Assembly (NCBI GenBank): GCA_964634205.1
Contig: CAZWKE010000004.1
Coordinates: 1-64,000 of the forward strand
Reading direction: 5' to 3'
Length of the DNA stretch: 64,000 nucleotides
DNA from: JAFGGG01 sp964634205
Lineage (GTDB): Bacteria > Spirochaetota > Spirochaetia > SZUA-6 > RPPD01
Of this stretch, positions 24,246 to 32,024 are shown in pieces. How positions within the stretch are numbered: position 1 is the stretch's first letter; every line of letters starts with the position of its first letter. A program made the translations under genes and the position numbers. The notes beneath the pieces are model-generated. The model was given only the letters and a program-made list of their open reading frames with translations. It ran no database searches and was not told the DNA's origin.

Positions 24246-26027
24246 ATGAACAAGCATAAACATGCACTACTTTGCCTGGTGTTGGGCCTGGTGGTATCCG
24301 TCGGTCTGTGGCCGCAGAGCGAAAGCGCCCGGCCGCGCCTGGAACCGACCGCCCTGATAAAGGAACTGGCGCCACAAAAGGAACCGTTGCCGCTTCAAGC
24401 CCTTGTTCATACGGCGCTGGTGTTTTCCGGCAGTGCGGATGACAGGTTGCCCGCCCTGCAGGATGATTTTTTTACAATAATCAATCAGGTCAAAGCCTAT
24501 TTCAAGGGAAGGGGAGTTTCCCCGCAGCTGGGAGACGACCTGCTTCAATATATACATCAAAAATACCTGCGTACCTATAATGTGGCGCAGACCCGGCTGG
24601 ACGTACTGCTGTCCACCGGGGAGTTTAACTGTGTTTCCTCTGCGGTTTTTTACCTGATTTTAAGCCGCAGCCTGGGGTTTACGGTCTTTGGGGTGAAAAC
24701 CACCGATCACGCGTTTTGTACCCTGGAGATCGGAGACGAATTTTATGATGTGGAAACCACAAGTGTGTATGGTTTTAATCCCGGGGAAAAAAAGGAGTTC
24801 ACCGATCATTTCGGTAAAATTACCGGGTACGCTTATGTGCCCCCCGGAAATTACAGCCGGCGGGAGACGATCGGAGAAAAGGAGCTGCTTTTTTTAATTC
24901 TGCATAACAGGGTGGTATTGTTATTGGGGAAAAACAAGTATGCCGAGGCGGTTCCGCTTGCGGTGGACGGCTACGGACTGTTGAAAAATGATTTCAGCAA
25001 AACCCTCCTGGTGCAGACATTGACCCGTTTTGCCGCAGGGGCAGGAACCGCGGCACAGATGGAAACCGCGGCGGATACTCTGGAACAGGCTACTGTACTT
25101 TATCCGCAAATAGAAAAAATAAAAACACTCCTGGGAAAGCTTACAATTCAATGGATAGTATCTGTTATCGAGCACAAGGATTTTGCAGCGGCCCGGCAGC
25201 GTATTAATCTGCAACATGATTCGGGCGTGCTCGGAGACGCGGATTACCGGAAGCTCCTGGTCTACTTTTATCAGAAAAAAGCCGAGGATGCCGCGAGCCG
25301 GAGGGGAAATGAGTTTGCCGTAAGAATTATCGATGAGGGATTGGGGTATTTTGCCGGTGATGCCGGGCTGTTAAAATCAAAAAAACTTTACACCTATAAT
25401 TTTGTGATCGAGCTGATAAAAAACAACAACCCCCGCCGGGCGATTGAACTGCTGGGGACTGACGGAACGCGGCCGTTGTTTACCGACCGGGTATATGATG
25501 AGCTTGTAACCTTTGCCTACCAGAAGGAAGCCCAAATTATTTTTTCCGGCAATGGTCTGGCCGCCGCTCTGCAGGTTGTTACGGAGGGTATGGCCCTGCT
25601 TCATGACAAGACCCTGCTGAAGAAAATAGGCGAGATGTACCTCTTTAACCATGTGAAGGATTTGATAAAACGCCGTGAGTTTTCCCGGGCCCGGCAGGCA
25701 TTGGACGGAGAAGATTCGTCCCTGTTTCTCTCCGCCAAATCCAGAAAAGACCTCCTGCTGTATTTTTATGCCACCAAAGCCGAATGGCTTTCACAGACCG
25801 CGGGGTATGCGCGGGCCGCCGTTTGTATCGAAGAGGGAATGCGGCTGGTGGGAAAACATTCCTCCCTCGTAAATAATTATCAGGTGTATATCCATAACCA
25901 TGTTGTGGAATTATCCGGACGCGGCCGTTATAAAGAGGCGCTTACTCTACTGAATCACGCACTGGTGGTGTTACCCGGTAACAGATTATTCAAAAAAGAC
26001 AAGGCAGCGGTGCAAAACAGCAGGTAA
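24246..26027 (+). CDS. Exported transglutaminase-like protein with TPR-like repeats
   Basis: 593 residues with a signal peptide (LVLGLVVSVGLWPQS). Residues about 100-200 form a transglutaminase-like fold with a possible Cys-His-Asp triad: Cys129 in GEFNCVSSAVFYLIL, His155 in KTTDHAFCTLEI and Asp168 in FYDVETTS. The remaining 380 residues are helical repeats with a recurring pattern (YAEAVPLAVDGYGLL, VVTEGMALLHDKTLL, YKEALTLLNHALVVL), TPR-like. The architecture suggests an envelope peptidase or a binding scaffold; activity is unproven. It is divergent from trxB with about 150 bp between them. Confidence 0.75.
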   Translation: MNKHKHALLCLVLGLVVSVGLWPQSESARPRLEPTALIKELAPQKEPLPLQALVHTALVFSGSADDRLPALQDDFFTIINQVKAYFKGRGVSPQLGDDLLQYIHQKYLRTYNVAQTRLDVLLSTGEFNCVSSAVFYLILSRSLGFTVFGVKTTDHAFCTLEIGDEFYDVETTSVYGFNPGEKKEFTDHFGKITGYAYVPPGNYSRRETIGEKELLFLILHNRVVLLLGKNKYAEAVPLAVDGYGLLKNDFSKTLLVQTLTRFAAGAGTAAQMETAADTLEQATVLYPQIEKIKTLLGKLTIQWIVSVIEHKDFAAARQRINLQHDSGVLGDADYRKLLVYFYQKKAEDAASRRGNEFAVRIIDEGLGYFAGDAGLLKSKKLYTYNFVIELIKNNNPRRAIELLGTDGTRPLFTDRVYDELVTFAYQKEAQIIFSGNGLAAALQVVTEGMALLHDKTLLKKIGEMYLFNHVKDLIKRREFSRARQALDGEDSSLFLSAKSRKDLLLYFYATKAEWLSQTAGYARAAVCIEEGMRLVGKHSSLVNNYQVYIHNHVVELSGRGRYKEALTLLNHALVVLPGNRLFKKDKAAVQNSR

Positions 26028-26066
26028 GACGCAATGCCGACACCACGGCCGGGGTTTTCCCCTTTC

Positions 26067-26090
26067 CAAAATTAATTTTGTCCCTTTTTT
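26067..26090 (+). terminator. Weak intrinsic terminator candidate
   Basis: CAAAATTAATTTTG (26067-26080) is self-complementary and is followed by TCCC and six T. The stem is entirely AT apart from its closing pair, so its strength is doubtful. It lies 40 bp after the transglutaminase-like gene. The remaining sequence from 26091 to 26280 shows nothing recognisable. Confidence 0.3.
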
Positions 26091-26280
26091 AAAATTGTCT
26101 CCAGCTTGCTTCGGCGTACTTATTAGCTTTTCACAGGCCTGTGTGTGGGGTGAGGGGTTTCTCTTCATATTTTATTTTGTGCCTGACCGATTGCACTATT
26201 TTCCGGGAAGTCAAGTCTTTTTCTCTCTGTGGTGCTTTTTTTCTGTAGGTTAATACGAAAGGTGGAGGCGCTATTGCTTA

Positions 26281-26510
26281 TTTCCCCGAAAAAATTGATA
26301 TTATTTCATGTAGAATTCATTTCTAATTCTTATATTGACATTAATATTATCGGGGAAAAAGCGAACATGAAAACCGGACACCATATTTTCTTGTTCTCTT
26401 CCTCTCGAAATTCTGAATTACATAGAATCAATGGTACCTGAGAGGAGATAGGCGAATTCGCCATTGATTCTGAGAATAAAACATGGTGAGGGTGAATCCT
26501 CACGAAGGAG
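26281..26510 (+). promoter_or_regulatory. Structured 5' leader of a 63-residue ORF
   Basis: Three nested or consecutive inverted repeats lie in this gene-free stretch: TTTCCCCGA (26281-26289) with TCGGGGAAA (26350-26358); AGAATCAATGG (26424-26434) with CCATTGATTCT (26461-26471), enclosing a small GGCG-AATT-CGCC palindrome at 26451-26462; and GTGAGG (26486-26491) with CCTCAC (26498-26503), ending just before the ribosome-binding site AAGGAGG at 26505-26511. The second and the small palindrome share two bases and exclude each other. This looks like a regulated leader or small RNA. It matches no riboswitch class that I can recognise. Confidence 0.4.
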
Positions 26511-26515
26511 GTGAA

Positions 26516-26707
26516 ATGAATATTCATGGAATTCATAGTATGAGTTCACTTTCGCTTGTCGATCAGACGAAAGCGGCAACTCATGCGACGGAAGAGAGCC
26601 GGGAAGGTCCGGCTGAAAAAGCAAGGGAATTCGCGGCTCAAACCGTTCAGCAGAAATCGAACCCACTTCATAATTGGCAAGGGACCGTCATCAACATGAA
26701 GGTTTGA
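26516..26707 (+). CDS. Small protein of 63 residues, function unknown
   Basis: The ATG at 26516 is chosen over the one at 26483 because the near-perfect AAGGAGG lies 4 bases upstream. The peptide begins MNIHGIHSMSSLSLVDQ, has an alanine- and glutamate-rich helical middle (KAATHATEESREGPAEKARE) and ends NWQGTVINMKV. It has no membrane helix and no signal peptide. The excellent ribosome-binding site, the structured leader and the strong terminator directly after the stop make a real monocistronic gene likely. I do not recognise the family. Confidence 0.6.
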   Translation: MNIHGIHSMSSLSLVDQTKAATHATEESREGPAEKAREFAAQTVQQKSNPLHNWQGTVINMKV

Positions 26708-26719
26708 TTTCGTTCATCA

Positions 26720-26764
26720 AATGCCGCTATGCGATCATAAGCTATGCGTAGTGGCATTTTTTTT
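26720..26764 (+). terminator. Strong Rho-independent terminator
   Basis: AATGCCGCTATGC (26720-26732) pairs with GCGTAGTGGCATT (26746-26758) over 13 bp including two G-U pairs, with a 13-nt loop and eight T from 26757 to 26764. It lies 12 bp after the stop of the 63-residue ORF. Confidence 0.8.
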
Positions 26765-27072
26765 AGTTAGTCCGGCCGGGAATCAACCTATTGTCTGACT
26801 TTCAGTAGTGGCAAGGAAGGTCAAGGATGTTATCGAGTTCATGGGAGACAAACCGTCCTGCATATGGTTCGTGAAGCCCGAGACCCTGAATATGTGATAC
26901 AACTTTTTCCGAAAAATAAGCAGGCCGGTTCCCGCGATGACGGGTGTGCTGTAAGCCTAAAGACGCACATTATAGCGAGCCCATAGAGGGGAAAGCGATC
27001 TTGTTGTACGTGCAGCACTGTGGCACTTCTATCGACTGACGTGCGAACAGATTGTTTCAGCGACATGACATG
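26765..27072. other. Gene-free boundary of the GC-rich block
   Basis: About 300 bp without a convincing gene. On the plus strand, 26808-26900 reads as a short open stretch ending KPSCIWFVKPETLNM and then a stop; codon use looks protein-like, so it may be the end of a decayed gene. No inverted or direct repeats marking a mobile element were found. This is the left edge of the region of different base composition. Confidence 0.35.
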
Positions 27073-28191
27073 TCAAAAATGCGCATTGAATTCGATGGCG
27101 ATCGGGAGCCAGTATCCGCTTCCATCAGCAAGGGGTTGGGATAGAGGAAAAGCTGTATAAAGCGTGAGGCTCGTCCAATTCCAGATATTGAGATAGACGC
27201 CGATCCCGGTTGAGAACAAAAAACCATCCTTGGGATAATAGCAAAAATTATAATACCCGGAATCGAAAAAGACAAAAACGCCCGGGGTGAAAGAGTAGAT
27301 AATTTTAAACGCCGGTAGGTTCATCCGGTACTCGATATTCAAGACGCTCTTGAACTGTCCATCGAACCGCGTGTCTTCATAGCCGCGCACTGCGTATCCT
27401 AGACCGTAGCGGGGGTGTAATCCGCCGAAGATCTGCTGGATGTTGATTGGGAGATACCGACCCGTACAATAATCGACCGAGAAGAAAAGGCCGATATAGC
27501 CGGAGAGGATGTTGAGTTTGGTCTTGGGGTCAATGTCAAAGAGGGGTAGAAAGGCCTTGGCCGTAGCGTTTAACTGGACAAAATCGGCCATGCCGTAGAG
27601 ATCGTTCCAGAGCCACTCGGGACCCCAATTGACCGTGGCCTCGACGTAAAAACCGCTAAAGAGCCGGTGGGGTGAGGTCTTGTCGAGATCGTTATAGTCG
27701 AGCCCAAAGAGAAAAGAGTTTTCAAAAATGCCGGGCGCATCCGGGAGGGCGCTCGCAATGATGAGCTCATTCTTACTCGAGTCCGGGATGATGTAATCGA
27801 CACGCGTTTTGTAAAACAAAAAGGCCTGCAGGAGATTGATTTGCAGTTTGTTGTTAAAGATAAACCCTTGGGCGATGCCGAGGTCTAACCGGGCGTTACA
27901 ACGCCTGTAATAGGGATCCGTGGAAGGATTAAAGCCTTCGTCGCCCGAATAGAGCCGATTTGAGGGATCGCGGAAATAGTTCAGCCACTCATACCCGCCG
28001 CCGACATAGAGCCAGATCACCGTGTCGGGATTGGGGACTTGAGTCAGGCCGCGAAACCCGAGGCCGATATCGGCGCCGAACAAACGCAAGCCCAAATCAA
28101 AAAGGAGCGGGTCGCGTTCGGCAGAGTCATCGGTATAGCCCGATAATGCAATACATAGAAATAGAACAGCGGATAAAATATTACGCAGCAT
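27073..28191 (-). CDS. Outer-membrane beta-barrel protein, Omp85-like C-terminal features
   Basis: 372 residues. Signal peptide (1-20, LFLCIALSGYTDD) followed by many amphipathic strands and a terminal phenylalanine (IAIEFNAHF). The segment GYAVRGYEDTRF followed by LNIEYRM resembles the R-G-Y motif and the following strand of Omp85/BamA-type barrels, but there are no POTRA domains, so it is not BamA. It could be a short Omp85 relative or another surface antigen. It is divergent from the small-ORF locus and lies downstream of uppP, with a 75-bp gap between them. Confidence 0.72.
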   Translation of the reverse strand: MLRNILSAVLFLCIALSGYTDDSAERDPLLFDLGLRLFGADIGLGFRGLTQVPNPDTVIWLYVGGGYEWLNYFRDPSNRLYSGDEGFNPSTDPYYRRCNARLDLGIAQGFIFNNKLQINLLQAFLFYKTRVDYIIPDSSKNELIIASALPDAPGIFENSFLFGLDYNDLDKTSPHRLFSGFYVEATVNWGPEWLWNDLYGMADFVQLNATAKAFLPLFDIDPKTKLNILSGYIGLFFSVDYCTGRYLPINIQQIFGGLHPRYGLGYAVRGYEDTRFDGQFKSVLNIEYRMNLPAFKIIYSFTPGVFVFFDSGYYNFCYYPKDGFLFSTGIGVYLNIWNWTSLTLYTAFPLSQPLADGSGYWLPIAIEFNAHF

Positions 28192-28266
28192 GGTGGTTTC
28201 CTTTCAAGATTAATAATGGTGAATTATTGTGATATGTCATGCTAAATCCCACTCTATAGTCCTTTG

Positions 28267-29127
28267 TCAGCCTTGGCGAAGTACAACAACCAGAACAATG
28301 AAAAGGGCTAAAGCCAAACGATAGATGGCAAAGCCGAGAAACGAGTGTCGACGTAAGAATCCTATCAGAAACTTGATACAAAGCAAGCCGCTTACGGCCG
28401 CCGCTAAAAAGCCAATGGGAAAGATTATGAGTTCCTTGCCGGAAAGGGTGGTCGTATGTAATTGGGTGATAAAATCAAAAGCGCTCTTCAGGCCGGCACC
28501 GGCGATAATCGGTGCCGCCAAAAGAAATGAGAACCGGGCCGCTGTTTGACGTTTTAGCCCGCAGGCCAGCCCCGCCGTTATCGTCACCCCGGAACGCGAG
28601 ACGCCCGGGAATATCGCTAAGGCCTGGGCCAATCCGATGATCAACGAGGCGCCTAGTCCGGGATTGCCGGGTTTTTGATAGCGTTCAGTGAAACGATCGA
28701 CAATGAGCAAGATTATCGCCGGTGCCCCTACAGCGCCGGCCATCAGAAGCATTGAAATACCCGGAATGGGGATGATGTGATAGGCTTCCGTGATTTTTCC
28801 CTCAAACAAAAGACCCGCGATACCGCCGGGGATACAGGCGAAAAGCAAAAACCAGGATAGTCTACGATTTTGATCCGAGCCGATCTTACGCTCGGCTATG
28901 CTTTTCACCCACGCGCAGAAGAGCGTTGCCACGTCGCGGCGGAAAAAAATGAGAATGGCCAGCAAAGTGCCCAGGTGGAGGGCCACGTCGAAGGACAAGC
29001 TCGCGATCGTGGGATCAGTCCAGCCAAAAAGCCAGGGAATGATGACGAGGTGGGCCGAGCTGGAGATCGGCAAGAATTCGGTGATGCCCTGGACGATGCC
29101 CAGGGTGATGGACTCAAGAATAACCAT
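28267..29127 (-). CDS. uppP: Undecaprenyl-diphosphatase UppP (BacA)
   Basis: 286 residues, about eight membrane helices. Both family signatures are present: GITEFLPISSSAHLVI near the N terminus and FPGVSRSGVTITAGL in the second half, containing the catalytic Glu, Ser, and Arg residues. UppP dephosphorylates undecaprenyl diphosphate to regenerate the lipid carrier used for peptidoglycan and O-antigen synthesis, and confers bacitracin tolerance when overproduced. It lies in the GC-rich block with a two-component system and an ABC transporter, the set commonly linked to cell-wall antibiotic stress. Confidence 0.95.
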   Translation of the reverse strand: MVILESITLGIVQGITEFLPISSSAHLVIIPWLFGWTDPTIASLSFDVALHLGTLLAILIFFRRDVATLFCAWVKSIAERKIGSDQNRRLSWFLLFACIPGGIAGLLFEGKITEAYHIIPIPGISMLLMAGAVGAPAIILLIVDRFTERYQKPGNPGLGASLIIGLAQALAIFPGVSRSGVTITAGLACGLKRQTAARFSFLLAAPIIAGAGLKSAFDFITQLHTTTLSGKELIIFPIGFLAAAVSGLLCIKFLIGFLRRHSFLGFAIYRLALALFIVLVVVLRQG

Positions 29128-29183
29128 AGGATTTTCTCACGCTTTCTTGTTGCTTCAATTCCGAACACGATCTAGAACTGACT

Positions 29184-29966
29184 TTATCGCGTACGCGCCA
29201 GGTTTGCGGAAAACCAGGACCCCAGTGCGGTCATACGGTTGAAGAACGATTTTTGTTTCAATTTCTCAATCCCCAGGAATCGCATTGTATCCGCCATCGT
29301 GATCGCGTACACGATTATTTTATCCCGCGTCGGCACGATGAAAAACGAAGTGTGCATCTTCTTCCTGCCCACTATGGTGAAAATGGCGAAATTAATGTTC
29401 GTCAGGTTGACGAGATCGACTTGGTACCAGCCTCCTTTCGTGCTGAAGGAGAAATCGTTGTACATGTCGCCGGTCTGCTCCTCCTTCTCGTAGACAACGT
29501 AGTGTTTCTCCGTGGGCACAGTGGCCACTACCGGGTCGGGGAGCGGCCTCGTGTCGTGGAGCGAGGCGACACGATAGGAATCATAGATGAAGGTCTCCAT
29601 CTTCCGGAGCGACTCAGAGAAGACCTGGAGCCCTTTCATGGCAGTGAAGGCGGTGAAACTCTTGAAGATCTTCAAGCCTATCTTCTTGTCGTCGGAGGCA
29701 GGCGGCCGGTCGATGAGAAAGAGGCTTTCGGCGGCGACGGACACGTCGAGACCCTGTGCCAGCGCGTTCACGTCGGCGGCAAAGGGGCTGTTCTTCCAAA
29801 TCGGGAGGTCGGCCGGCTTGTCGCCGATATTGTGGAGTTCGCCCTGCCGGAAAAGCTTGGCGCAATCAGCCGCGGGCAGAAAGGAGAGGTAGTTCCTGGC
29901 GCTCTGTTGGGCGAAAGCGGAAACGGAAACTACGGCGAAAATGAGAATCACTACGGGAATTTTCAT
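29184..29966 (-). CDS. Exported protein, paralogue of the gene at 51294
   Basis: 260 residues with a signal peptide (VILIFAVVSVSAFAQ). The mature protein aligns along its length with the 257-residue protein at 51294: MKGLQVFSESLRKMETFIYD against LKGIQYYSQSRGRMRIMFHD, and FFNRMTALGSWFSANL against FYNRIKALYAWFLSQL. The family seems spirochaetal (possibly the DUF6675 type) and has no known activity. The start overlaps the stop of the DUF347 gene (ATGA), so it is co-translated with that membrane protein. Its presence shows that the GC-rich block comes from a related organism or has mixed ancestry. Confidence 0.78.
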   Translation of the reverse strand: MKIPVVILIFAVVSVSAFAQQSARNYLSFLPAADCAKLFRQGELHNIGDKPADLPIWKNSPFAADVNALAQGLDVSVAAESLFLIDRPPASDDKKIGLKIFKSFTAFTAMKGLQVFSESLRKMETFIYDSYRVASLHDTRPLPDPVVATVPTEKHYVVYEKEEQTGDMYNDFSFSTKGGWYQVDLVNLTNINFAIFTIVGRKKMHTSFFIVPTRDKIIVYAITMADTMRFLGIEKLKQKSFFNRMTALGSWFSANLARTR

Positions 29967-31198
29967 TGATCTTTCCTTTCAGTCTTCGGTTTTGGGCCGC
30001 CGAGGGAATCGAGCGTTTCCATCAATGACTCCAAGGCCGACCGGCATTGAGACGACACCGGTCGCGCCGCGCGCATTTGTCGGAGTACATTGTCGATAAA
30101 GCCGTCCACAACCTTCCATTTGTCGGGGGCCATTTCCTGTAGCCGGGCCTGGGCGTCGTCCCATGCCGATTCGAGGTCGGTAACCCTTGTTTTGGCATCG
30201 TTAAAGCGGCTGGCCTTGAGCAGCCGGAGCGTGTCGTCCGTTATGACGCGAAAGCCGGAGATGTCTCCGAGCGGCGCCGTCGGAGACGAGGCGGCCGCGG
30301 CCTCGGCGTGGAGGTTATGCTGGCGCAAGGCATATCCCGTGCCGGCAACAATAACGAAAACCGCAGCCGTGGCCAAAACCTGCCGCAAGACTCTCCTCGG
30401 TTTCGGATCGTCGGCAACGCTGGCCTTCGGCTTGGGGATGATATCCTTCTTTGTGAAAGAGAGGAAAACCACGGTAGCAAGGATGGCGACGAGGAAAATT
30501 ACGCTGGTAAGTGTCGGTCCCAAGCTCAAGCCGCCCTTAGAGACGGATTGCGAGAGAAAATCCCCAAGCGAGGCGCCGAGCGGTCGGGTCATGATGTACG
30601 CCACCCAGAACGAGAGCACGGCGTCCAGACCGATCCGCCAGGCGATGGCCATCGAGGCAATGGTACCGAGGACAATGAAACCCGTGACCATGTATCCCAG
30701 GCCGAGTCGCTCGGCCATAAGGTCTCCCGCGGCGGTGCCCAGGGCGAAGGTGAAGAGGATGGCCAGCCAATAAAAGGCCTCGCGTCGGCGGGTAAAAATT
30801 GAATGGATGGAAAGTGTTTTTTCAAAGGCGAACCAGATGATGAATGTAATCAGCAGGGCGACAGTGAACACGAGCGTGCTCACCTCCAATGGGACGCCCA
30901 ATTTATCCGTAAGGTTGTCCGTAACGAGCGTTCCGAAGACGCTGATCAAGACCACAGTGAGCCAATAGATCCCCGAGATGTACTTGTCCGCCCTGAATTG
31001 GAAGAATAGTATGGCGGCAAGCAGTATTCCCATCGCGACAGACGTGCCGGTGAGGCCCAAACCGAGGTCGACGTTCAGGAAGTCGGAGAAGGTCTCGCCG
31101 ATCGTCGTGCAGAGGACTTTAATGATCCAAAAGTAAATCGTCACCGCCGGGACTTTGCTGAGGATAATGCGCGATCGTTTCAGATGTTCTATTTCCAT
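29963..31198 (-). CDS. DUF347 (COG4705) membrane protein with C-terminal extension
   Basis: 411 residues from the ATG at 31198, chosen for the AAGGAG 7 bases before it; an ATG at 31240 is in frame but has no ribosome-binding site. Four DUF347 repeats, each of two helices with a conserved T-x-x-(G/A)-(E/D)-x-x-(S/A/T)-(D/E) motif, are visible: TTIGETFSDFL, TLVTDNLTDKL, GTAAGDLMAERL and RPLGASLGDFL. A ninth helix near residue 305 precedes a periplasmic helical domain (about 320-411) that is not part of the core family. Function unknown. Its divergent promoter carries the TTTCAT repeat also found before the two-component genes. Confidence 0.85.
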   Translation of the reverse strand: MEIEHLKRSRIILSKVPAVTIYFWIIKVLCTTIGETFSDFLNVDLGLGLTGTSVAMGILLAAILFFQFRADKYISGIYWLTVVLISVFGTLVTDNLTDKLGVPLEVSTLVFTVALLITFIIWFAFEKTLSIHSIFTRRREAFYWLAILFTFALGTAAGDLMAERLGLGYMVTGFIVLGTIASMAIAWRIGLDAVLSFWVAYIMTRPLGASLGDFLSQSVSKGGLSLGPTLTSVIFLVAILATVVFLSFTKKDIIPKPKASVADDPKPRRVLRQVLATAAVFVIVAGTGYALRQHNLHAEAAAASSPTAPLGDISGFRVITDDTLRLLKASRFNDAKTRVTDLESAWDDAQARLQEMAPDKWKVVDGFIDNVLRQMRAARPVSSQCRSALESLMETLDSLGGPKPKTERKDQ

Positions 31199-31243
31199 CA
31201 ATTTCTCCTTGGTAGATAATAATAAAAAGTATGACTCCATAAA

Positions 31244-31260
31244 ATGAAAAAGACATGAAA
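31244..31260 (-). promoter_or_regulatory. TTTCAT direct repeat, site 1 (minus-strand operon)
   Basis: Read on the minus strand, TTTCAT occurs at 31260-31255 and again at 31249-31244, exactly 11 bp apart. A -10-like TATTAT follows about 20 bp downstream near 31224-31216, before the DUF347 start. OmpR-family regulators bind such head-to-tail repeats on one face of the helix. Confidence 0.55.
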
Positions 31261-31295
31261 TTTTACCGGATTTTTTCTCACGGGCGGGGGTTTTT

Positions 31296-31312
31296 TTTCA
31301 TGCCGATTTCAT
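31296..31312 (+). promoter_or_regulatory. TTTCAT direct repeat, site 2 (regulator promoter)
   Basis: TTTCAT at 31296-31301 and 31307-31312, again 11 bp apart, upstream of the response-regulator gene. A -10-like TATCTT at 31323-31328 would place the transcript start almost at the ATG (31335); there is no Shine-Dalgarno sequence. Confidence 0.55.
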
Positions 31313-31334
31313 CTTTTAACGTTATCTTTAAAAT

Positions 31335-32024
31335 ATGCGCATTTTGATTGTTGAGGACGAACGCAAGATTTCCTCATATGTAAAGCGCGGGTTGAAAGAA
31401 CTGGGTTATGCTGTCGACGCAGCATTCACCGGGCAGGAAGCGTTGGATATGGCCGCCGTCGTATCCTATGATCTCATCGTCCTGGATATCCTGCTGCCGG
31501 GAATCGACGGACTCAGCGTGTGCCGCCGGCTGCGAAGGCGGGGCTTGCGTGTTCCGATTCTCATGCTCACCGCGCGGGACGCCGTCGACGACCGGGTGGC
31601 CGGCCTCGACGCCGGGGCGGACGACTATCTGGTAAAGCCGTTCGCCATGAAAGAGCTACAGGCCCGTTTGAGAGCCCTCTCTCGGCGAGGGTCCGAACGG
31701 CCGAAATCGCCGATGTTCCATATTGCCGATTTGAGCATAGATACCACGACGCGTCGCGTTCGCAGAGGAGACCGCGCCATCGAGCTGACCGCCAAAGAAT
31801 ACGCGGTATTGGAGTGCCTGATGCGCGAACCGGATCGCGTCTTCACGCGGGCCGTGATCGTCGAGCACGTCTGGGATTACGACATCTACAATGAATCCAA
31901 TGTCGTTGATGTGTATATTCGCAACCTGAGGCGCAAGATAGACGACGGGTCAGACGTAAAGCTGATCCATACCGTCCGGGGGACAGGCTACCGCCTTTGC
32001 GCCGGGGACAAGGCCGACCAATGA
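31335..32024 (+). CDS. OmpR/PhoB-family response regulator
   Basis: 229 residues: receiver (1-118; ILIVEDERKISSYV, phospho-acceptor in LIVLDILLPGIDG, LVKPFAMKELQ) and winged-helix DNA-binding domain (about 130-225; LTAKEYAVLECLM, ESNVVDVYIRNLRRKID, TVRGTGYRL). It resembles the CusR/QseB branch. It overlaps the kinase gene by ATGA. The promoter shows TTTCAT repeats that this protein probably binds, giving autoregulation. Codon use is strongly GC-biased compared with the flanking chromosome. Confidence 0.94.
   Translation: MRILIVEDERKISSYVKRGLKELGYAVDAAFTGQEALDMAAVVSYDLIVLDILLPGIDGLSVCRRLRRRGLRVPILMLTARDAVDDRVAGLDAGADDYLVKPFAMKELQARLRALSRRGSERPKSPMFHIADLSIDTTTRRVRRGDRAIELTAKEYAVLECLMREPDRVFTRAVIVEHVWDYDIYNESNVVDVYIRNLRRKIDDGSDVKLIHTVRGTGYRLCAGDKADQ

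Noticed and set aside
26424..26471. Known riboswitch (TPP, glycine or c-di-GMP type)
   Set aside because: Fragments such as CTGAGA are present, but the conserved cores of these classes could not be found, so only a structured leader is claimed.
26839..27066. 75-codon minus-strand ORF at the edge of the GC-rich block
   Set aside because: No ribosome-binding site, no family pattern, and residue composition typical of a random frame; listed as gene-free DNA.
31241..31334. Phage or transposon end in the divergent region of the island
   Set aside because: The repeats are short (TTTCAT), evenly 11 bp apart and face promoters, which fits a regulator site better than a mobile-element end.
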